From Lutjanus erythropterus (Eukaryota; Chordata; Actinopteri; Lutjaniformes; Lutjanidae): a stretch of DNA of 64,000 nt. The DNA is taken from positions 13,546,023 to 13,610,022 of the forward strand of contig CM034609.1 of assembly GCA_020091685.1 (NCBI GenBank), read 5' to 3'. The notes below the pieces were generated by a model. It saw only the letters and a program-made list of their open reading frames with translations, did not search any database and was not told where the DNA came from. Shown here in pieces: positions 24,072 through 64,000 of the stretch; position 1 is the first letter of the stretch; each line of letters starts with the position of its first letter. A program made the translations under genes and the position numbers.

Positions 24072-24746
24072 TTAAAGGGATAGTTGAATTATTTTATTAC
24101 CTAGAGTAAAGCAGCAGGAACAGCAGAGTCAGTATAGGAAGCTAAGCTATGTACTGCTGTCAACAGGGTCAGCAAAAAAAATCAAATCCTCGATTGAAAA
24201 TTTAATAATAACTGACAAGTGGCAGCTCACCCAAAAATGAATGAATTTAGTCATTATCTACTACTACTACTTCTACTCATGCCGATTGACAGATTAAGTT
24301 TTTACTGCTGAAGTTTCACAAGTCCAACTTTCAATCGGCATGAGCATGAGTAGATAATGACTGAATTTTCATTTCTGGGTGAACTACCCTTTTAAAAGTG
24401 ATACCGACGTCTTTGCTTCACCTCAGGAAACGTCCAACTTGTCAGGATGGTTCAGAACACACAACCACAAAATGAATACAACATGACCACAAATCTGTAC
24501 CCGCAGACAGATGAGTATGATTTTCCATCAGGTAATAACGATCAAAATAAAAAAGAAAGAGATGGATTTGGTAATGATCACATCAGGCTCATATTTTGAA
24601 ACCTAAATGTTGGCAGGTATGACTCCAGTACTTCTGCTGCGTCTCCAAACTGGGTCCAAGCTGACCATCATCTACTGCAACTAATACACTGACTGACTAA
24701 GAAGTACCTCACAGAACTTCACTTTAGAAAGTCTGAACTATCTTCT
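24072..24746. mobile_element. Short TIR element, family F1 copy 3, with a MITE inside
   Basis: It starts ttaaagggatagttgaatt and ends gtctgaactatctt. The inner blocks 'gtactgctgtcaacagggtcagc' and 'ctgcgtctccaaactgg' match the other F1 copies. It is split by the separate MITE at 24213-24397. Confidence 0.65.
24213..24397. mobile_element. MITE with about 60-bp inverted arms, nested
   Basis: The left arm 'agctcacccaaaaatgaatg' to 'actcatgccgattgacag' and the right arm 'ttcaatcggcatgagcatga' to 'tttctgggtgaactaccctt' are inverted copies around about 40 bp. The ends match the common fish 'AGTTCACCCAAAAATGAAAA' type. Confidence 0.8.
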
Positions 24747-27729
24747 AATGCAGAATAATAATTACCAGTGCTCTAGACAACCTGGCCGTTTTCCACACAG
24801 TATGAAAACTCTGCTGATCAAAAACACTGCTGCCCTTTCTACTCCACAATCGTTAACTTGGGCAAACTGCTGTGGGTACCACTTAATCTCATAATAAGCA
24901 GAACAGTGGAAAGTGCAAAGAGGTCTTTCCTAATATCACACCAAAGTGAGTCAATGAGGGAGCAGCCCCATCCCCTCTCCACTCCTCTAAAAGGCCACCA
25001 TTGTATGTGAAGAATTGCCATGGCTACTGCCGACGAACTGTAAGCCTTTTAGAATTATTAGCATTCCTCTCTACCCCGAGCACTGTAGCAAAGCTGCTCA
25101 CTTTACCATCAATCCGCCTTGAGAGAAACACACCATTTCTTTCATTAGAAACTACAGGAATTTCCATCTGGCTGGGAATTAATTAAAGTCGAATTATGGG
25201 CTGCGGCAATATTGGACAACCCAGACAAATTCAACAGCACCCATGGAGGAGGGTAAGAGTGAATGTGGCCTTGTTAATGAGCATGGTAAGAGGCTAGCAA
25301 AGCCACTTGTCAGAGACACTAACACAGCAGCTCTGAGGCCAGAGAGCGACAAGACAAATAACAATGTGATCATTGATGGATCCATTTTTCTTGGCCACAA
25401 TTGAACCTCTTAGTGGCTGAAGTTATTTGGTAACGTCTGCACACTATCCTCTATGTACCAAATTTATGTCTCACTGGATCAGGGCAGTGTTCATTAATAT
25501 CTATAATATATTTGTTTAGAGGCTTGGGGAGTAATGTATTACATGTGACAGGATTATGTACTAAGGATACAAAAAATATGACTATATTTCATAACAGTAA
25601 TGGAACAAAACATTTAGTTAGAAAAATAAGGATTATTTATCAGGATTATAATTTTAAAAACGTTTTAAAATAAAGAACGAGAGACGAGACCCAGACTGGA
25701 ATAAGCTCTTGTCAGGTTACTTAAAGTTTGAGTGTGAATAGCACATCTAAAGTACATAATTGGCGTTATTAATCTAGATGTGCAATTGCTCTTAACAAAA
25801 GAAGGAATATGAGGATTAACAATGAAAAATTCTTACAACAAACATAGAACTAGGGGTGTAAAAAAACACTGAAAAAATAGGCAACTGACCCTTTTCCCTT
25901 TTACAGTAGACAACTCATGTGTGTGCATGAAAGCAGAAAGATGTTTCTTAAAAGTGTCTGTGTGGTCAGCTCTCAGAACTTTTGTAGCTTCTAACTGAAT
26001 CTCTGTGGTTTGAAGGTTAATTTCTCTCCTGAGTCGCTGTTTGTACTTTCAGGGTATCTGCTTTATTTGACTCTTTGATGTTTGCTTTCAGCTAATAGGA
26101 GCACATGTATGAAAAAGGAGCAAAAGAGTTGCAGAAGTTACCAATGGAGGCAAGAAGGCTTTATTTCCTCCACCGAAAATCAGTGTGTCCATCCGTGTCT
26201 CATCTTAACATCACTGCCGTTCAGAACAGAGCAAATACCCATGACTACTGCGGGGTCATTTGACTTGCGAATGAATGCCGAGTGTACCTTTTCCCATTGG
26301 AGACAACAGCCAGATGTTGGAAAGCGTTAATGAGTGTTTTGTCCAGTGTAAAAGGGGCCTTTGTGATCCACTTTAAAACAGGTGATTGGAAAGTTGAAAA
26401 TTGGAGTAAAACCACAAATTAGTGAAGATCCATTTTGTTTGGAATAACAGTCAATGGCTTCATGATTGTTGACTGTAAAAGATTAACCAGGCAATAATAA
26501 CCAGATGTTACTAATGATTTGGCAGCACACACACACAATTAAAAGAGCTGCTGAAATACAGAAAGCCAAACAGTTGGGATAAAAATAACAAGCATTTTCT
26601 TTCCAGTTTTATGAGGGTCCAAATACCCTCCAGTTTCCATGGGAAAGGATATACTTAGTTCAATTAATCATATTACAGAAAAATGTAATGCAATATACTG
26701 TGATGCATGATAAACATTCAGAAACCAGCTCATTCTACAGTAATGCAGCAGTTGTATCTTTGTCACTGTGAGACAGGAAGCTGGCTGAGACAATGCTGCC
26801 ACTATCAGACTCTAATGAGAAAGTCTGGACCAACGGTGACACAACAGGCTCTGTTCCACAGGCAACCAGGGAGGCTCCGCTATCAGGCCTGGGACGCCTC
26901 CAGTCCCTGGCACCTCCACTGATGCAGAAAAAGTAGGTCTGCATGGGACCCAAGGGGAAGCAGGCCCCCGGTGACATTCCATAGTTTGTGCCAAAACTGC
27001 TAAATGGCAACCGTTTCCCTGGAGTGTACGCACACTATAGTTTCAGTTTCACCCATGTATGTTGTTCCAGGTACAGATTACAAGTAAACAGCTCTACTGA
27101 ACTGTGACCTGAAGGGGAGATGTAAGAAAGGCGTTATACACAGGAAACTACAATGAAAGCTTTATACACACGTCAGGGCGCACAAACACATCAAAAAGTA
27201 TCTTGTTAAAAACATTTGCTCATGAATGTATTTAAGTAAAAATACAGAATACTGGCATGGAAAATGTGTTTAATTAAAATACCAGTAATTTGAAAATACA
27301 AAAATACATTCTATGTAAACTGATATTATCACATTTAAGGTAGTCTGACCCTAACCAAATTGTTTTGGTGCCCAAAGCAAACCAACTGTGACTATTTCAC
27401 AATGTTAACCACAATGTTACTGAGATATGACTTCTGTCATGTGACTTATGTAACAGTCTGATATGCCTCTATGTCTCTGCCAGGACTCTCCACTGATTGT
27501 TCTGGGAGTAATTGGCAGTAAACCATATTAATATTTGTCAATTCTAGAACATGTTTGCTATTTGCTCTTTTCTTCTGTTTTACTGTTGTCCAGTAAGCTT
27601 GCCTTAGCAGAAAATATCTTATCAGATATTGACTGATAACTTAAACTGCCCATCTCTGACATATGTGTTTTGAGTTGATCTTTGTGGTAATAATAACAAA
27701 ACAGGGGGAATAACTGATGGTTTCATCCA

Positions 27730-27735
27730 TTTATT
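27730..27735 (-). terminator. Candidate tbcd poly(A) signal AATAAA
   Basis: An AATAAA on the minus strand about 180 bp past the tbcd stop codon. It would give a short 3' untranslated region. Position and orientation fit; use is inferred. Confidence 0.5.
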
Positions 27736-27911
27736 GTCATGTAAAAATGTCAGACAGGTAATTAATTTCTTGTGTTTGTTTTTTTTATCAGGTGGACGGA
27801 CCAACAGGTACCGGGCAGCTTCAGAGGAGCAGCAGTCGTGGTCCAGTCTCAAATCTTACAGCACGACATCCAAGTGCATCATGTACAGCTGTTCCTCGCA
27901 GCCTCGGGTGA

Positions 27912-62021
<34,110 letters not shown>

Positions 62022-62203
62022 CTGCACAGTCATGTACAATAAGACAAGAGAGCGACAAAAGGTTTAAAGAGGATAAACAAATGCAGACACCAGTAAAGAC
62101 AGTAGAACCTCTCCCTCTACTGGCCAGAAAATTAATTACAAGTAATAACTTTATCCAGATTGTATTTTGTGTTTCCAGTAAATTGCCAGTTTTTCATATA
62201 TTA

Positions 62204-62250
62204 CAACCCCAACTCCAAAAAAGCTGAGACATAGCACTCTGGGCATGACT
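62204..62250. repeat. End fragment of the element type seen at 59651
   Basis: 'ttacaaccccaactccaaaa' then 'aagctgagacatag' matches the terminal repeat of that transposon. The rest is absent. Confidence 0.5.
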
Positions 62251-63754
62251 TCAGCTTTACTCCATAATCTGCATTCCAGTAATGCAACCACAGCTTGGGA
62301 CAAACCTGAAGACTAGCCAAAACCTACAAGGACTGGAAAAAATACACAAAAAGATTGCTTTCTTTTTGAGAGTCAGGAAGGTGCATAATCTTTATGACTC
62401 TACAGCACACACTTGCTCTTGTTTGCTTGGTCTGAACAATGTCCATATAATCAGGTCTGTCTCCAGACAGCGTCCAGAGTTGCCGTTTCACTCATTTAAC
62501 TGCATAATATTGATCTAAACAGTAGAATCATTTTGTGAAGTCAACTGTGCAATACACTGGAATCAATACCGCATTTATTTATTTATACTGGATTTCAGCC
62601 AGCCTGTAATCTTATTTATAATACTCTTGCATTTTAACATACTTATTTATGTACCGCATCTTCAGCATAATTGTTTGTTTACAATGTTTGTGTACCAGTG
62701 CTGTACATGAAATAAAACCCTTCATCACTACTTTTGGTAGCTTTTGATTACAGTGTTCTCTAACTCCTTAATTTAGATGAGAGAAATTTGTAAAACAATG
62801 AAGCAATATGCAACACAACATTACTGATCAGCCCTGGTGTAAAAACTGATGGGGCTATTAAAATTATCCCGAGTGAACACAAACAAATCCAAGTCAAACC
62901 TCTAAATAAGCCTGAGACGGAATGAAGAAGACCAAACCAACACAAACAGTCCTATTCAAAGTTTTAACCACACACAGTGCTTTGTGATATTTCAGAGTTA
63001 CACATGGTATTACTTACAACAGTTTTACACTATCAGGATCAGGAAATGTGATGCTGTCCATTCTGACACTACTGAAACTCCTGATCATGTGAACTCTCCT
63101 TGCAAACAAACTGACTATTTTCCTCCAAGTTCAGGTGACCACGTGGAACGTGTTGCTATCAGCCGACTACACCCGTGGACATTGGACACTACAACAACTT
63201 CTTCACATAAATGATTTATTTCGCTTTGCCTAAGTGGTTAAACTTTATCATCTTGCCCAGGCTGAGGCACCAGAATATAACATAAACATATATATAACGT
63301 GTTTATACCACAAATGTATGTATGAAGCTAATGCAGCTGACAGTACTTAGTGTAACCGTATCACACAAGCAATAAAAGTTCAAACCAATTGGGGTGAAAA
63401 ATAAATAAAATAAATTATGATCAGCAATCAAACAGTACAATATATGATAACACCTATGATGCCTCAACTACAATGTTACCAGACGTTGCAGCGTGTGGCT
63501 GGTATCGTTTTCACCTTGTGAGTCTGTGTGTGTGTGTTATCATGGCAAAATGTGGTCCTGCAAACACACTGTAGCAGGAACTACCACAGCAGTCACAAAA
63601 CGTCACAGGTGTGTAGGGAAGATGCCACTGGCCCCTTCACATTTTACACCCCTGGCTCACATTCACAGATCACTGTATCCCACTAAAGATCATTCCTGCC
63701 CACTCAAAAACATTTGGTAGTTAACTATTTCACCTTATGAGTTTGTACATACGT

Positions 63755-63756
<2 letters not shown>

Positions 63757-63812
<56 letters not shown>
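63757..63812. repeat. (GT)28 microsatellite
   Basis: A pure GT run of 56 bp, the longest microsatellite in the window. A Cys/Val frame through it is spurious. Confidence 0.96.
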
Positions 63813-63813
<1 letters not shown>

Positions 63814-64000
63814 TAAATCCAGTACCAGACCTTCCTGCAAGTGTAACAACTTCAACACCAACATCTTCTTTGTATGGATATTCTCTAAACTACTTGACTA
63901 ACTTTGTTGGTTGTATAACGAATAATGGTTGTATAATGAAGACAAAAATAGATCTAACATAAATAATGGATCATAGAACGTGGTCAGGACATCCATCCCA

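Larger units (their letters stand above)
18621..27729. other. Gene-free downstream flank of tbcd
   Basis: No coding exon is supported here apart from the mobile elements listed. 22430-22850 holds a polypurine stretch and a T-rich passage ending 'acataataaagcttgtgggt', which could be a retroelement tail. 25030-25230 is a smooth non-repetitive piece that could be a conserved non-coding element. Confidence 0.45.
62022..64000 (-). other. Start of the tbcd intron upstream of exon w1
   Basis: I searched the minus strand for the next upstream TBCD block (around SDKARDAAAVLVS in human) and found nothing. The preceding exon must lie beyond 64000. Only repeats are seen here. Confidence 0.6.

Noticed and set aside
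63759..63962. Frame beginning with a Cys-Val run
   Set aside because: Produced by the GT microsatellite.

Overview
The window looks like ray-finned fish (teleost) nuclear DNA. It is AT-rich, its genes are split by GT-AG introns, it has long GT/CA microsatellites, and it carries teleost-type dispersed repeats: Tc1-like fragments, a tRNA-derived SINE, and many small terminal-inverted-repeat (TIR) elements. Nothing in it is bacterial or phage: no operons, no CRISPR array, no rRNA or tRNA gene.

Two genes are supported. The main one is tbcd (tubulin-folding cofactor D), on the minus strand. I could place 33 coding exons between 62021 and 27912. They join in one open frame of 976 residues plus stop and cover about the C-terminal four fifths of the protein. 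The N-terminal exons lie beyond 64000. The second is znf750, an epidermal zinc-finger regulator, on the plus strand. It lies wholly inside the 8-kb tbcd intron 48101-56107: a likely untranslated first exon near 50.2-50.35 kb, then coding exons 53024-54300 and 54973-55540 (614 residues). In human, ZNF750 also lies inside a TBCD intron on the opposite strand, so the nested antisense pair is old.

Layout: 1-27.7 kb has no gene I can support and is a patchwork of repeats, microsatellites and unclassified sequence. 27.7-62.0 kb is tbcd, with a compact 3' end (introns about 77-104 bp at 27.9-28.9 kb) and larger repeat-filled introns at 29.8-32.7, 42.5-47.9, 48.1-56.1 and 59.5-61.9 kb. 62.0-64.0 kb is the start of an upstream tbcd intron.

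No new gene system was found. The most noteworthy items are the nested gene pair, a znf750 intron made almost entirely of one foldback element, three copies of a TIR element with an internal minisatellite of about 56 bp built on GGTTCT/AGAACC, several elements nested in other elements, and a very short final tbcd exon that decides the C-terminus.
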